Source: Heminiphilus faecis (GTDB taxonomy: Bacteria > Bacteroidota > Bacteroidia > Bacteroidales > Muribaculaceae). From it: a DNA stretch of 64,000 nt. Numbering within the stretch: position 1 is the first letter of the stretch; each line of letters opens with the position of its first letter. This document shows positions 19,025-30,797 of the stretch, one piece after another. The DNA lies in assembly GCF_008728965.1 (NCBI RefSeq), contig NZ_VSMC01000002.1:89789-153788 (forward strand), in the 5' to 3' direction. A program made the position numbers and the translations under genes. The notes under the pieces are model-generated. The model was not told where the DNA came from. It saw only the letters and a program-made list of their open reading frames with translations, and did no database searches.

Positions 19025-20998
19025 TCACTTGGGCATATAGGCTTCGATTGAGAAGTCCTTTGGACGGGCCATGTTTTCGGTCCATGTATTGCCGAACTCA
19101 TCCTTTACGGTAATCTTCAAATCGGTATCGGCGTCAGGAGCCGCAATCTTGAAGAAGTGAGGATGCATCTCGGTAATGAATCCCGGCACACTGTTGCTGC
19201 CCTTGGCAAACCGCGGAGCCGTATAAGCAGCTATGTGGAGAGGATCGTAGGCCTGAACGGGAACGGCGTCAAGCGCCTTGCCATTCTCTGTGGTAACGGT
19301 AATGGTCCACGAGGGATTCCAGTTCCATACGTTGACAAGCACCTCGTTTTTACTGCTGGCAGGATAAGCGTCGGCATACTTTTTCCACGCGGCCTGAACC
19401 TTGCTGTCGGTCGATATGCCTTTGACACTCTCGTCATTAAAATACACCTTATTCAGGTCAAACGAGCGGAACTGCACGTTCTCGCCGTATCCGGTACCTT
19501 TATATATATACTTCATATCCGTACCGTTGACATCCCATACAGCGTATCCGCCCGGAGCACCGTCGGTAGCTATATGCATGCCGGGTGTAAGGTTGCCCGA
19601 CCACCACCATGAGGCACATATGGCGCCGGCATTATGTTCGAAGAAGTCGAGACTCGTGCCTGAATTGGAATTTTCGGGAGTCACATTATATATCTGATGA
19701 GTATGTCCGGTGACAAAATGCACTTTATAGCCGGCGAGAATGTCAAACAGACGGTTGGTGTTGGTAACGTCATGATCTATGACATATGACGTGGCACCGC
19801 CGGGCTTGAATACCTGAGCGTGCATGGTCACCACAAGCGGAGTTGTCTTGGCCACATGAGAGAGGTCCTTTTCAAGCCAAGCAAACTGCTCGTCGGAGAT
19901 TTTCTTGGAATAGTTGCGGCTGTCGGTACCGTCATAGCTGCTGCAGTCAATATCATCAAGCACCACATAGTGCACCTTACCGATATTGAACGAATAGTAA
20001 GTAGGAGCGATGACTGTACGGTAACGTATCTCGGCATCGAAGTCGGAAGTGGCGTTCATGTCGTTGTCATGATTGCCCATAGTATGAAATATCTGCAGGT
20101 CCTTGAATGCCTCGTTTACAGTCTTCAGATAGTCGGCAAGCTCATATTTGTTGCTATACCAGTAAAGATCCCAAGTCATGTCACCGAGAGTTACGGCATA
20201 CATCTTCTCGCCCGAGTGAGCGGCCATGTACTTATTGAGGTCATCGGTAAAATCCTTAAACTGCTCAAGGTCTTTGGTGCGGTTGGCAAGGTGCATGTCG
20301 CCAAGGAAGAATACTTTATATGTATCCTGACCGAATGCCTCGTTGAGTGTAAAGTCGACACGTTCCGGAGTATCAGCGGCGGCACGCAGGTGCATGGCAA
20401 AACGCGGAAGTACACCATCGGACGGCACTTCATAGCCTCCGGGCACGGATATGAATACATAACCGGTACGCTTGGCCGATTCAAGCTGATAAATACCGTC
20501 GGCATCGGTCACCGTGACCTCGACACCGTCGGAAACGACAACGTCCTTGACTCCGGCGCCGGCGCAGATGACCTGACCGTATACCGTGGTGCCTTCATCG
20601 GGAGTGATGACGGCGCCTTCAATAACCTTGATAGCTACAGTGCCGTAAAGCTTGCGTCGGTCGCCGCGCTTGAGATATGCCCGATATGTACCCGACTCAA
20701 TGTCGGCGGGAACACTCACGGCAAAACTTGACTCGCTCACACCGGAAATGGTACAGTTGTAAAACACGCCGCCCGAAGACTCCAGCATAATGACGTCGGA
20801 GACAAGCGGAGCCTCTCCGTCAACAACCGAGAAGTACAGGTCGCCCCCACGGAACAGATCGGCAGACTGCGGAACCGTAAACTGGACTTTGAAGTCGTCG
20901 GCAACAGCATTATTGTCATCATCGCTACAGCTGTACGTAACGACTGACAGCATGGCGACAAAAGCCATCCTAAAAAAATACTTCGCTAAGTTTCTCAT
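19025..20998 (-). CDS. Calcineurin-like phosphoesterase lipoprotein
   Basis: 657 residues from the ATG at 20998. The open frame extends to 21061, but only the inner start gives a lipoprotein signal (MAFVAMLSVVTYSC). After an N-terminal beta-sandwich (about residues 30-210) comes a metallophosphatase core with all metal blocks: FLGDMHL, TLGDMTWD, MGNHDND, VVTMHAQ and VTGHTHQ. A C-terminal domain of about 180 residues follows, as in the phosphoesterase family with an added C-terminal domain. It is the first gene of the operon with SusC, SusD and a binding lipoprotein, which suggests that the imported ligand carries a phosphoester. Substrate unknown. Confidence 0.85.
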   Translation of the reverse strand: MRNLAKYFFRMAFVAMLSVVTYSCSDDDNNAVADDFKVQFTVPQSADLFRGGDLYFSVVDGEAPLVSDVIMLESSGGVFYNCTISGVSESSFAVSVPADIESGTYRAYLKRGDRRKLYGTVAIKVIEGAVITPDEGTTVYGQVICAGAGVKDVVVSDGVEVTVTDADGIYQLESAKRTGYVFISVPGGYEVPSDGVLPRFAMHLRAAADTPERVDFTLNEAFGQDTYKVFFLGDMHLANRTKDLEQFKDFTDDLNKYMAAHSGEKMYAVTLGDMTWDLYWYSNKYELADYLKTVNEAFKDLQIFHTMGNHDNDMNATSDFDAEIRYRTVIAPTYYSFNIGKVHYVVLDDIDCSSYDGTDSRNYSKKISDEQFAWLEKDLSHVAKTTPLVVTMHAQVFKPGGATSYVIDHDVTNTNRLFDILAGYKVHFVTGHTHQIYNVTPENSNSGTSLDFFEHNAGAICASWWWSGNLTPGMHIATDGAPGGYAVWDVNGTDMKYIYKGTGYGENVQFRSFDLNKVYFNDESVKGISTDSKVQAAWKKYADAYPASSKNEVLVNVWNWNPSWTITVTTENGKALDAVPVQAYDPLHIAAYTAPRFAKGSNSVPGFITEMHPHFFKIAAPDADTDLKITVKDEFGNTWTENMARPKDFSIEAYMPK

Positions 20999-21263
20999 AT
21001 ATGATATAATTGATTCATTATTTAAGTTTATATAGCTTAACAGGACGCTAATATCGATCATGCGTAGCTGTATGCTTTAAAAACGCACATAAGACCGGAG
21101 AAAATCTCGAGCCTCACTAATGGTTTAAGGTTGCCAAAGCACAATGTTGCACGTATTATCATGGTCTATATCAGGTCATTGCATAAAGTCTTCTTTAACG
21201 GATTACTAATTGTTTTAAGTATCACATTTATCAAAACGAAACTCGTTAGGTTTCATGACGCAA

Positions 21264-21294
21264 CAAAAGTATATATTTATAAATTAAAAACAAA
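21264..21294 (-). promoter_or_regulatory. Promoter of the phosphoesterase-SusCD operon
   Basis: On the minus strand TTTG (21294-21291), exactly 19 bases, then TACTTTTG (21271-21264): a perfect match to the Bacteroidota consensus. It gives a leader of about 260 bases before the start at 20998. The rest of the gap 20999-21503 is AT-rich and contains no gene. Confidence 0.75.
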
Positions 21295-21503
21295 ATAAAT
21301 TTCGTTAAAAAATAAAGTTAACAGAAGCGACAAAACGTTAAACCGCACAAATACAATCAATAAATAGACAACAGCGGCTTACCATCACGAGCAATATGGC
21401 ATAATTGACTGCGCAAAACGAAATTTACAACGCGATAACCGCTAATTGAAAAAATATTACTACCTTTACGTAGATTTTAAGATGATACCTTAATATTGAT
21501 ACG

Positions 21504-24500
21504 ATGCACAGATCATTATACCTTATACTTGCAATAATAACAGGTGTGCTATGCGGAAAAGCACAGAGCTATAAGCTCTTTTCATCGGACCATTATCTGT
21601 CAAGCAGCCTTATAAAGCATATGTTTCAGGACAGCGACGGCATGCTGTGGATAAGCACCGAGGACGGCCTCAACCGCTATGACGGGGTAAAATTCACCAT
21701 TTACAAAAATATACCGGGCGACAGCACTTCGATAGCAAGCAACTTTGTCAATACGGTCTTCGAGGACTCGTATGGGCGGCGTTTTGTCGGCACAAACAGC
21801 GGCGTTCAGCTCTATTATCCGGCATCAAACTCGTTTGGACCTCTGCTGCAGTCAGCCGACGGATCACCGTACAATGGCGCCGTATCAGGCTTTGTGCAGC
21901 GGCGCAATGGTGACATATGGTGTCTTGGCAACGACATAATGCTGCTGCGTAATAATAACAACACACTGACACTCGAGCCGGTAACCGTCACCGGCAGTGC
22001 TCCGCTGCGGCTTATCAGCGACGGTATCGAAGACTTCGAAGGCAACATGTGGATAACCCGAGGCAAATACGGAGTGACCCGCATAGACCGTGATTATAAT
22101 GCCATAGACTATATCGACAATGACCGTCCGCACATAACCAATGCAATGATTGACAATGACGGTCACATATTTTTCGCTGGTCAAAATGCCGGCCTGTATA
22201 CATACGATCGCGCAAGCGACCGTATACGAAGCATTGTAACTACCCCCCCCCTCAACCACTTAACAGTGGTGGGGATGACCCGCGACGACAACGGCGACAT
22301 ACTCCTCGCCACCGACGGCGCCGGTCTGAAGCGCCTTGACCCACACACATATAGACTGACCGACATACCGTTTGGCAGCGACAAATTTGATTATCGCACC
22401 CAGAAAGTGCACTGTGTGCTATATGACTCCACAGGCAATATGTGGCTGGCCCTTTTCCAAAAAGGCGTCATGCTTATACCTCCGGTCACCAACAACTTCC
22501 ACTACATAGGCAACCGCTCATTGCTATACAACAATATCGGAAGCAAGTGCGTGCTCTCCATGCTCATGGACAGTAACGGCAGTTTCTGGATAGGCACAGA
22601 CGGCGACGGCATATACAATCTTGACAAAGACAACAATCTCATCAGGCACTACGGATCGCAGGTTCCGCCTGTGGCAATGACGCTTTTCGAGGACTCCGCC
22701 GGCAATATGTGGATCGGATCATACGGCCACGGAACCGGAATATTTGACCGTAAGACAGGCACTTTCCGTAAAGTCACTCTTACCGAAAAAAATGAATCTC
22801 GCTTCGAGGCCAAGCATATATACTCGTTTGTAGAAGATATGCGCCACAACATATGGATAGGCACCATGGGCTCCGGTCTGTTCCGCTACGATCAGGACGA
22901 AAGAAAAGCTGTACACTGCTCGGAGTGGTCCGACACCCTGTGTCAATGGATAACTTCACTCTACTATTCGCCCGCAACCGACGTACTGTATATGGGCACA
23001 TACGACGGCCTTAACGCAATACACTCTCCCGGCAGAGGCAACAAGATAGAAATCCCCTTTCAAAACGAAATCATAAACTGCATAACCGGAACAAAAGAAA
23101 GCATATTATGGATAGGTACGTCAAACGGGCTTATACGCTACAACCCCGCTGACGGCAGCCGCAGAAACTACTCCATTCAGGACGGACTGCCAAACGGCAC
23201 CGTATATGCAATCGAAAAACACGGCCATTATCTGTGGATAAGCACAAACATGGGATTAAGCCGATACGACATGAACGAAGACTCGTTCTGCAACTATTAC
23301 GTGGATGACGGTCTGCAAGGCAACGAGTTCTACAAAGGTTCGTCGTTAAAAGACAATAACGGCAATCTCTACTTCGGCGGAATAAACGGCATAACATACT
23401 TCAATCCCGAGGAAATAACCGTGCCGGGGCGAAAGTGGAATGTAAGGATGATAGACATATATCTGCACGGCCGGCCGGTGACATCCGAAACAATGTCGGG
23501 GCGACGAAAAGTCATTGACGGACCGGCATACAACTCGAAGCGTATAAATCTGTCGCACTACGACAATTCGTTCTCGATCGAACTGTCGACCCATGAGCTC
23601 AACCGCACCGGGTCTATGCAGTTTGTATATTCGCTCGACGACTCAAAATGGGAGCTACTGCCCCACAACACCAATATAATCAACTTCAGCGAACTTAATC
23701 CGGGCGAGCACCTGCTAAGGGTAAAAGCCACCGACAACGGCATAGAGTCAGATGAAACCACAATAATAATAGATGTGGCACACCCGTGGTGGACGGCATG
23801 GTGGATGAAGCTCATATACATAATAGTATTGGCAGGCATAGCATTGGTCGCTTGGCGTATGGCACGCAGACGCATAAAGGAGAAGCACGAAAAGATGGAG
23901 CAGAAACACGCCGAAGAGATATATGAGGCGAAACTGCGCTTCTTCACCAACATATCGCATGAAATCAGAACACCGATGTCGCTCGTAATAAGTCCGTTGA
24001 AAAAACTGATGGAAACCGATGACGACATGACCCGTCAGAAAGAGTACAGACTCATACAACGCAATGCCAACCGCATACTGCGCCTGATAAATGAGTTGAT
24101 GGACATAAGAAAGATTGACAAAAACCAGATGAAGCTCCGGTTTACCGAAATCGAGATAGTGCCGTTTATCAACGACCTTTGCGAGACATTCTATCCGGCC
24201 ACGCGATCTAAAAATATAACGCTGAACTTCCATACCAACCGGCATGAAGGACTAAAAGTATGGGTAGATAAAGCCAACTTTGACAAAATCATAATGAACC
24301 TGCTGTCAAACGCGGTCAAATACACACCTGACGGCGGCAGCATCGACATTTCGGTCGACACGTCAGGCGACACCGACAGCGACATGCCCGGAAATCTAAT
24401 TATAACCGTAGCCGATACCGGTATCGGCATTTCAGAGCAGGAACGCCGCCAGATATTTGAACGTTTCTATCAAGCGGGAGGCACAAATACGGGCGGCACG

Positions 24501-25526
24501 GGCGTAGGACTCCATCTTACCAACTCACTTGTCAAGCTACATCACGGCACTATCACCGTTGACGACAACACCGCAGCCGGAAGGGGCAGTATATTTACGG
24601 TCACCGTTCCGCTCGGCAACAGACATCTGAAAGAAGAAGACCTCGTAACCGACCATAACGAAGTGCCGGCCGAAACAGAAAAGCCGGCAGATCACAAGAC
24701 TGTAGCCGATCTCTCCGACAGCTATACTCCGGAAGAACGCAAACGGCAGAAAGGGCAGAAAGTGCTTGTAGTGGAGGACGATGAGGAGATCAGAGAATAC
24801 ATCATAGCCGAATTGTCAAAATACTACAGCGTCACAGGGTGCAACAACGGACGTGAGGCACTTGAAACGATATTCAAGAACAAGCCCGACCTTGTCGTGT
24901 CAGACGTCATGATGCCCGAAACCGATGGCCTCACATTGACGCGCAAGATAAAACAAAACATAAACCTTAATGACATACCCGTAATATTGCTGACTGCCAA
25001 GACGACCGAGCAGGACAACATAGAGGGTCTTGAAAACGGCGCCGACGCTTATATAACGAAGCCGTTCAACATAAGGATATTGCAGACTACGGTTGAAAAT
25101 CTGTTGCGCAGTCACAGCCGTCTTCGCAATGTATTCAGCGGCAAGCAATCACATGAGGACAAACTCGACGGCATAGAAATCAGCTCTGACGACGAACGAC
25201 TGATGGAACGCGTGATGAAGGTGATGAACGCCAACATCGGCGACCCCAATCTGACGGTAGAGATGCTGGCATCCAATGTGGGTCTGAGCCGAGTCCATCT
25301 GCACCGTAAACTGAAAGAGCTCACCAACCAGTCGCCCCGCGACTTCATACGCAACACACGTCTTCAGATGGCGGCCAGACTTTTGGCAGAAAAACGTCTT
25401 TGCATATCGGAAATTTCGTACACTACAGGATTTAAGAACCCCAACAACTTCTCAACCGCCTTCAAGGAACTGTATGGTGTGTCACCTACCGAATACGCAG
25501 CCAATTCCGTAAAACCTAAAGAATGA
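21504..25526 (+). CDS. Hybrid two-component system regulator (HTCS)
   Basis: 1340 residues in one chain. A signal peptide (1-21) is followed by periplasmic regulator-propeller repeats (about 25-650, repeated MWI(S/G)T.DGL...YD units), a Y_Y_Y domain (about 690-755) and a membrane helix (about 768-788). Then come a histidine kinase with His819 in FFTNISHEIRTP, an ATPase domain with DTGIGI and GTGVGL, a receiver with phospho-acceptor Asp1134 (VVSDVMMPE) and a C-terminal AraC-type DNA-binding domain (about 1235-1335). HTCS proteins sense an oligosaccharide in the periplasm and switch on a nearby utilisation locus. The gene diverges from the phosphoesterase operon and converges on the xylan locus; regulation of the xylan locus is the likelier role. 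A run of nine C at 22243-22251 lies in the propeller coding region. Confidence 0.95.
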   Translation: MHRSLYLILAIITGVLCGKAQSYKLFSSDHYLSSSLIKHMFQDSDGMLWISTEDGLNRYDGVKFTIYKNIPGDSTSIASNFVNTVFEDSYGRRFVGTNSGVQLYYPASNSFGPLLQSADGSPYNGAVSGFVQRRNGDIWCLGNDIMLLRNNNNTLTLEPVTVTGSAPLRLISDGIEDFEGNMWITRGKYGVTRIDRDYNAIDYIDNDRPHITNAMIDNDGHIFFAGQNAGLYTYDRASDRIRSIVTTPPLNHLTVVGMTRDDNGDILLATDGAGLKRLDPHTYRLTDIPFGSDKFDYRTQKVHCVLYDSTGNMWLALFQKGVMLIPPVTNNFHYIGNRSLLYNNIGSKCVLSMLMDSNGSFWIGTDGDGIYNLDKDNNLIRHYGSQVPPVAMTLFEDSAGNMWIGSYGHGTGIFDRKTGTFRKVTLTEKNESRFEAKHIYSFVEDMRHNIWIGTMGSGLFRYDQDERKAVHCSEWSDTLCQWITSLYYSPATDVLYMGTYDGLNAIHSPGRGNKIEIPFQNEIINCITGTKESILWIGTSNGLIRYNPADGSRRNYSIQDGLPNGTVYAIEKHGHYLWISTNMGLSRYDMNEDSFCNYYVDDGLQGNEFYKGSSLKDNNGNLYFGGINGITYFNPEEITVPGRKWNVRMIDIYLHGRPVTSETMSGRRKVIDGPAYNSKRINLSHYDNSFSIELSTHELNRTGSMQFVYSLDDSKWELLPHNTNIINFSELNPGEHLLRVKATDNGIESDETTIIIDVAHPWWTAWWMKLIYIIVLAGIALVAWRMARRRIKEKHEKMEQKHAEEIYEAKLRFFTNISHEIRTPMSLVISPLKKLMETDDDMTRQKEYRLIQRNANRILRLINELMDIRKIDKNQMKLRFTEIEIVPFINDLCETFYPATRSKNITLNFHTNRHEGLKVWVDKANFDKIIMNLLSNAVKYTPDGGSIDISVDTSGDTDSDMPGNLIITVADTGIGISEQERRQIFERFYQAGGTNTGGTGVGLHLTNSLVKLHHGTITVDDNTAAGRGSIFTVTVPLGNRHLKEEDLVTDHNEVPAETEKPADHKTVADLSDSYTPEERKRQKGQKVLVVEDDEEIREYIIAELSKYYSVTGCNNGREALETIFKNKPDLVVSDVMMPETDGLTLTRKIKQNINLNDIPVILLTAKTTEQDNIEGLENGADAYITKPFNIRILQTTVENLLRSHSRLRNVFSGKQSHEDKLDGIEISSDDERLMERVMKVMNANIGDPNLTVEMLASNVGLSRVHLHRKLKELTNQSPRDFIRNTRLQMAARLLAEKRLCISEISYTTGFKNPNNFSTAFKELYGVSPTEYAANSVKPKE

Positions 25527-25531
25527 AGAAA

Positions 25532-25558
25532 GGGGACGCGCCACAGCGGCACGCCCCC
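25532..25558. terminator. Hairpin between convergent HTCS and GH95 genes
   Basis: The imperfect stem GGGGACGCGCC / GGCACGCCCCC (two mismatches) fills the 52-base gap between the converging stop codons. It probably serves both directions; there is no strong T-run. Confidence 0.4.
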
Positions 25559-25578
25559 TCATCATTTACCGTTTAAAG

Positions 25579-28020
25579 CTACTTTGCGGCAGGCGAAAGC
25601 TTGACAGTTTCGCCCGGGCGGGTCATTACATCGTATTCATATACTTCTATATCGCGGCGGTCAACTGCTTTACATTCCGACGACACTTCAACCGGCCTCG
25701 GTGAACCGGCCGAGAGCAAAGGATTGGGGCACTCTCCTTTAGCGGGTCGAAGTCCTTTGCCCTTTAAAGGCATTGCCGATCTTATGCGCAACGGGCCGCC
25801 TATATTGGACTTTATGGATGCCGATTTGAGTCGGCCGTCACCCCACTCCATCGCCACATCAAAGTTACCGCGGGCCTTAAGTCCGCTTACACTACCCGAG
25901 GGAAGTGCGTCGGGAAGCGCAGGAAGCAAGTGCACGGCTCCGTCATGACTCTGGAGAAGCATCTCTGCAATGCCGGCGGTGTAACCGAAGTTTCCGTCGA
26001 TCTGAAACGGCGGATGGGCATCAAACAGATTGGGATAAAGGCGTCCCTCTTCATTACCGTGGTTCGCCGGCAGCAACGTTATCATGTTTCTCACAATCTT
26101 GTCGGCATGATTACCGTCAAGCATACGCGCCCACATGTTTATCTTCCATCCTATACTCCAGCCAGTGGCCATGTCGCCGCGCTGCATGAGCGTGTTACGC
26201 GCTCCGGCAAAAGCATCGGGGGTGCGGAATGGCGATATGTGGTTGGAGGGATAAAGCCCGTAAAGATGCGATATGTGGCGATGCTCGTCCTTCGGATCGT
26301 CAGCATCCACGCTCCATTCCTGAAGCTGGCCATGACGCCCCACTCGCATAGGCGATATCCGTTTTATGGCTGACATCAACGTATCGCGGTAAGCCTTGTC
26401 TACACCGAGAGCCTCTGCCGCAAGACGTGTATTTTCAAGTGCATCGTAGGCAATCTGGTTGTCCATCTCGCAACCGGCCGTTATGGACGTGTTGTTATAG
26501 CCGTGTTCTGGCGACATAGAGGGCGATGTCACCAGATAGCCGTTTTCAGGCTCTGCGATAAGATGACTTATATAGAAGTCGGCAGTACCGCGCATGACCT
26601 GATAGTACTTTCTCAGAAATTCCTTGTCGCCGGAGAAAAGATAGTGCTGCCAGAGATGTGTGGCGAGCCAAGCTCCGCCGTTGGGCCACATGCCGAAAGT
26701 GGCATAGTCCACAGGACCGCACGCACGCCATAGATCGGTATTGTGATGAACCACCCAGCCCTTTGCGTCATAGAGCACCCGGGCCGTACGCGCACCTGTC
26801 ACAGCCAGCTCCTCCACCATGTCAAACAACGGCTGGTGGGTCTCGGCGAGATTGGTCACCTCGGCCGGCCAGTAGTTCATCTCTGTATTTATGTTGATGG
26901 TGTACTTGCTGTCCCACGGTGCATCCATGCTGTCGTTCCATATACCCTGCAGATTGGCGGGCTGACCTCCCGGCTGCGACGAGCATATAAGCAGATAACG
27001 CCCGTAGTTAAACAACAGTGCCATAAGCGAGGGATCATAAACGTCACGGAAACCGGCTACACGAACATCGGTGTCAGCCGACGATGACTCTACGTCAGGC
27101 AATTCAAGCTTAACACGGTCAAACTGTTCTTTATAGGCCTTCACATGGGCGGCTTTCAACTTCCCGTAGTCATGTCCGTCAACATCGGCAAGCAACCTGT
27201 CAGCCTTTGCCGCGGCATCTCCGCTCACATCATCGTATGCCACAAAATTGGTAGCGGCCGATATCTGTATCACAGCCTCCTTGGCTCCGGTGACCTGTAT
27301 ATATCCGTCATCTCCGACGGTTTTACCATCAGTGATAACCTTAATACGCTCCTCGGCCGTAAGAGCCGCGGCGACACCTTCGTGTCCTACTCCGGGCACT
27401 GTCACAGCCAATACACCGTCATGAACCTTCACCGTCGAGCCTTTGGGAGCATCATAACCGAGCCTGAAATTCAATGCACCGGCCTTGCCGGCAGTGAGTT
27501 TCATAATAATAATGCCGTCAGGTATAGAGGCAAATGTCTCACGGCTGTATTTCACTCCGTCGGAGGTATAATCAACCGTAGCACACGCATCAGCTATATC
27601 AAGTCTGCGTACATATTCACTTACATTTCCGCTATGGCCGAAGTCAATCCACAAAGAGCCGAGCGTAAGGTACTTCATGCCGTGCTGCGGAGTCATATAG
27701 CTGCTTTGTATCAAATCCTCCGCTTCCTTGGCCTTGTTTTCAAAAATCAGCCGTCGTATCTCCGCCAACCGTGACAAACCGTCAGGATTATTGTTTTCAT
27801 ACGGACCGCCGCTCCAGAAAGTCTCTTCGTTTAATTGTAATACTTCACGGTCTACACCTCCGTATATCATAGCCCCCATAGAAGAGTTGCCTACCGGCAA
27901 CGCCTCAACCCAAGCCTCAGCCGGACGACTGTAACGAAGTGTCGTTGAATTATCGGCACCCGAAGCCGTATGAGCCAAAATCAATAGAAATGCAAAAAAC
28001 GTGATAAAACTCTTTTTCAT
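25579..28020 (-). CDS. GH95 alpha-L-fucosidase/alpha-L-galactosidase-type glycosidase
   Basis: 813 residues from the ATG at 28020; the longer frame begins with a TTG. Signal peptide 1-21 (AHTASGADN). GH95 landmarks are the N-terminal block [26 protein letters not shown] and [19 protein letters not shown] (both conserved in the family), then [31 protein letters not shown] and a late [31 protein letters not shown] block, each split by variable residues. GH95 enzymes invert 1,2-linked alpha-L-fucose or, in xylan loci, alpha-L-galactose. Given the surrounding xylan genes, removal of L-galactose caps from glucuronoarabinoxylan is the favoured role, by inference. It has its own promoter. Confidence 0.88.
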   Translation of the reverse strand: MKKSFITFFAFLLILAHTASGADNSTTLRYSRPAEAWVEALPVGNSSMGAMIYGGVDREVLQLNEETFWSGGPYENNNPDGLSRLAEIRRLIFENKAKEAEDLIQSSYMTPQHGMKYLTLGSLWIDFGHSGNVSEYVRRLDIADACATVDYTSDGVKYSRETFASIPDGIIIMKLTAGKAGALNFRLGYDAPKGSTVKVHDGVLAVTVPGVGHEGVAAALTAEERIKVITDGKTVGDDGYIQVTGAKEAVIQISAATNFVAYDDVSGDAAAKADRLLADVDGHDYGKLKAAHVKAYKEQFDRVKLELPDVESSSADTDVRVAGFRDVYDPSLMALLFNYGRYLLICSSQPGGQPANLQGIWNDSMDAPWDSKYTININTEMNYWPAEVTNLAETHQPLFDMVEELAVTGARTARVLYDAKGWVVHHNTDLWRACGPVDYATFGMWPNGGAWLATHLWQHYLFSGDKEFLRKYYQVMRGTADFYISHLIAEPENGYLVTSPSMSPEHGYNNTSITAGCEMDNQIAYDALENTRLAAEALGVDKAYRDTLMSAIKRISPMRVGRHGQLQEWSVDADDPKDEHRHISHLYGLYPSNHISPFRTPDAFAGARNTLMQRGDMATGWSIGWKINMWARMLDGNHADKIVRNMITLLPANHGNEEGRLYPNLFDAHPPFQIDGNFGYTAGIAEMLLQSHDGAVHLLPALPDALPSGSVSGLKARGNFDVAMEWGDGRLKSASIKSNIGGPLRIRSAMPLKGKGLRPAKGECPNPLLSAGSPRPVEVSSECKAVDRRDIEVYEYDVMTRPGETVKLSPAAK

Positions 28021-28060
28021 CTTTAGCAATGTTTACATGGTTAATCTATTTTTATCTGTA

Positions 28061-28068
28061 CAAATTTA
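28061..28068 (-). promoter_or_regulatory. -7 element upstream of the GH95 gene
   Basis: TAAATTTG on the minus strand matches TAnnTTTG, 40 bases before the start codon. No good TTTG is found at the expected upstream distance, so a regulator-dependent promoter is possible. The rest of 28069-28238 is AT-rich with nothing recognised. Confidence 0.45.
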
Positions 28069-28238
28069 GCACCGTAATATTAACATACCGCATAATTTAT
28101 ACTTTAAAACAAATCTTTATGACATCTATTTTTTAATCATTCAAAATATTAAGCCGCATATTGCACAGTAAAAGGATGAGCCCGTATGTATTCAGGCGCA
28201 TCCTTTCACCAATCTAAATGTATCTTGCTGACAAAGGA

Positions 28239-29606
28239 TCAATCAAACGCCCAGTAGTCAAAATTGAAAAGTTTGGGACCCTTGCGTCCTTTGAATACAA
28301 AATATATGTCATGAATGCCGGTAGCGGCTTCCTTTACCGGCGCCTCGAATAGTTTCCATTCTTCCCAGCCACCAGTGTGGGTTACGTCCAAAGTAGCTAT
28401 GACCGGACCTCCGACACTGTCAAGACACACATCGACAGCACCGCCACGGAGAGCACTTGCAAGCGAAGCGCTAACTTTACGCGGACCGTTCTTTCCGAGG
28501 TCGACATTGCGAACCTTTATCCAGTCGCCGTTGTGAATATCCGACACATATACGCCCGTCTTGTCATTGGACTCCGTGTCCACTCCTGAAGAGAAAGCTA
28601 TAGTCTCTGCCTCGACACGACGATACGGATTGAAGGTGGCTATCGGCTTCACACCCTCGTCGGTGGCATTGATAATAGGGAAAGTACCGTCGGTATTGTA
28701 TTTAAACTGTTCCACGGCAACACTGCGGCCGAAGCCGCCTCCACCGGGTAACTTTCCGGTATGGTAGAAGAAATAGTCATTGCCCTTGTAGTTCACCACA
28801 CCCGCATGGTTTGTGAACGAACCGGTATCCTGCAGCGGCATAATCTCCCCCATATACTTCCACGGGCCTTCGGGATTGTCGCTCATCGAGTAAGCTATAT
28901 GTTCGGGAACTCCGCCGGCCGCGTACATAAGATAATATTTGCCGTCGCGCTTGAAGAACCACGGTCCCTCCGTGTAGCAGTCCTTGTATTTGACACCCTT
29001 TTCCCTATTTTTCATATCAGGTGCGCCGAAGCCTTCCACCGTCTGTTCCACACACTTTATCTCACCGTCGAACGATATCATGTCTTCGTTCAGTTTCACA
29101 TAATATATACGTGGATTGCCCCAGAACAGATAAGCCTGTCCGTCATCGTCGATAAAGACAGTAGGATCTATATAGTCCCAGCTCCCGTCAGCCAAAGGCT
29201 TGCCAAGCGCGTCCTTAAACGGACCTGTAGGAGAGTCGCCGACGGCAACACCTATGGCCATCGTACCCGACAGTTTGGAGTGCAACGGCACATAAAAATA
29301 AAACTTACCGTTGCGTTCTATACACTGCGGAGCCCACGCCCGGTCATCGCCCCATGAAAAATCCTCAATGGCCAAAGGCGACCCGTGGTCGGTCCAATTG
29401 ACCATATCGGTAGTCGAATATATACGCCACTCCTGCATCCAGAAGAAATCGGCGCCCTTCTCGTCATGGCCCGTATATACATACAATGTGTCGTTATGTA
29501 CCATCGGAGCCGGATCGGTTGTATACTTTGTCTGTACAATAGGGTTCTGTGCCGACAAGATGCCGACACCCGCCGCTATTGAAGCTACTGCTGTTATAAG
29601 TCTCAT
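28239..29606 (-). CDS. GH43 arabinofuranosidase/xylosidase with C-terminal CBM6-like domain
   Basis: 455 residues with a signal peptide (1-19, GILSAQ). The five-bladed propeller carries the GH43 triad: general base Asp in TTDPAPMV, transition-state Asp in YIDPTVFIDDDG and general acid Glu in YTEGPWFFKRDGKYYL. A C-terminal beta-sandwich (about residues 320-455: VEAETIAFSSG...GDWIKVRNVDLG...FNFDYWAF) is a CBM6-like module. The plan resembles XynD-type arabinoxylan arabinofuranohydrolases. It is last in a five-gene operon (36506-28239) and a paralogue of the GH43 three genes upstream. The linkage it cleaves is inferred. Confidence 0.88.
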   Translation of the reverse strand: MRLITAVASIAAGVGILSAQNPIVQTKYTTDPAPMVHNDTLYVYTGHDEKGADFFWMQEWRIYSTTDMVNWTDHGSPLAIEDFSWGDDRAWAPQCIERNGKFYFYVPLHSKLSGTMAIGVAVGDSPTGPFKDALGKPLADGSWDYIDPTVFIDDDGQAYLFWGNPRIYYVKLNEDMISFDGEIKCVEQTVEGFGAPDMKNREKGVKYKDCYTEGPWFFKRDGKYYLMYAAGGVPEHIAYSMSDNPEGPWKYMGEIMPLQDTGSFTNHAGVVNYKGNDYFFYHTGKLPGGGGFGRSVAVEQFKYNTDGTFPIINATDEGVKPIATFNPYRRVEAETIAFSSGVDTESNDKTGVYVSDIHNGDWIKVRNVDLGKNGPRKVSASLASALRGGAVDVCLDSVGGPVIATLDVTHTGGWEEWKLFEAPVKEAATGIHDIYFVFKGRKGPKLFNFDYWAFD

Positions 29607-29624
29607 AATTATGATTATATTGGT

Positions 29625-30791
<1,167 letters not shown>

Positions 30792-30797
30792 TTACTA

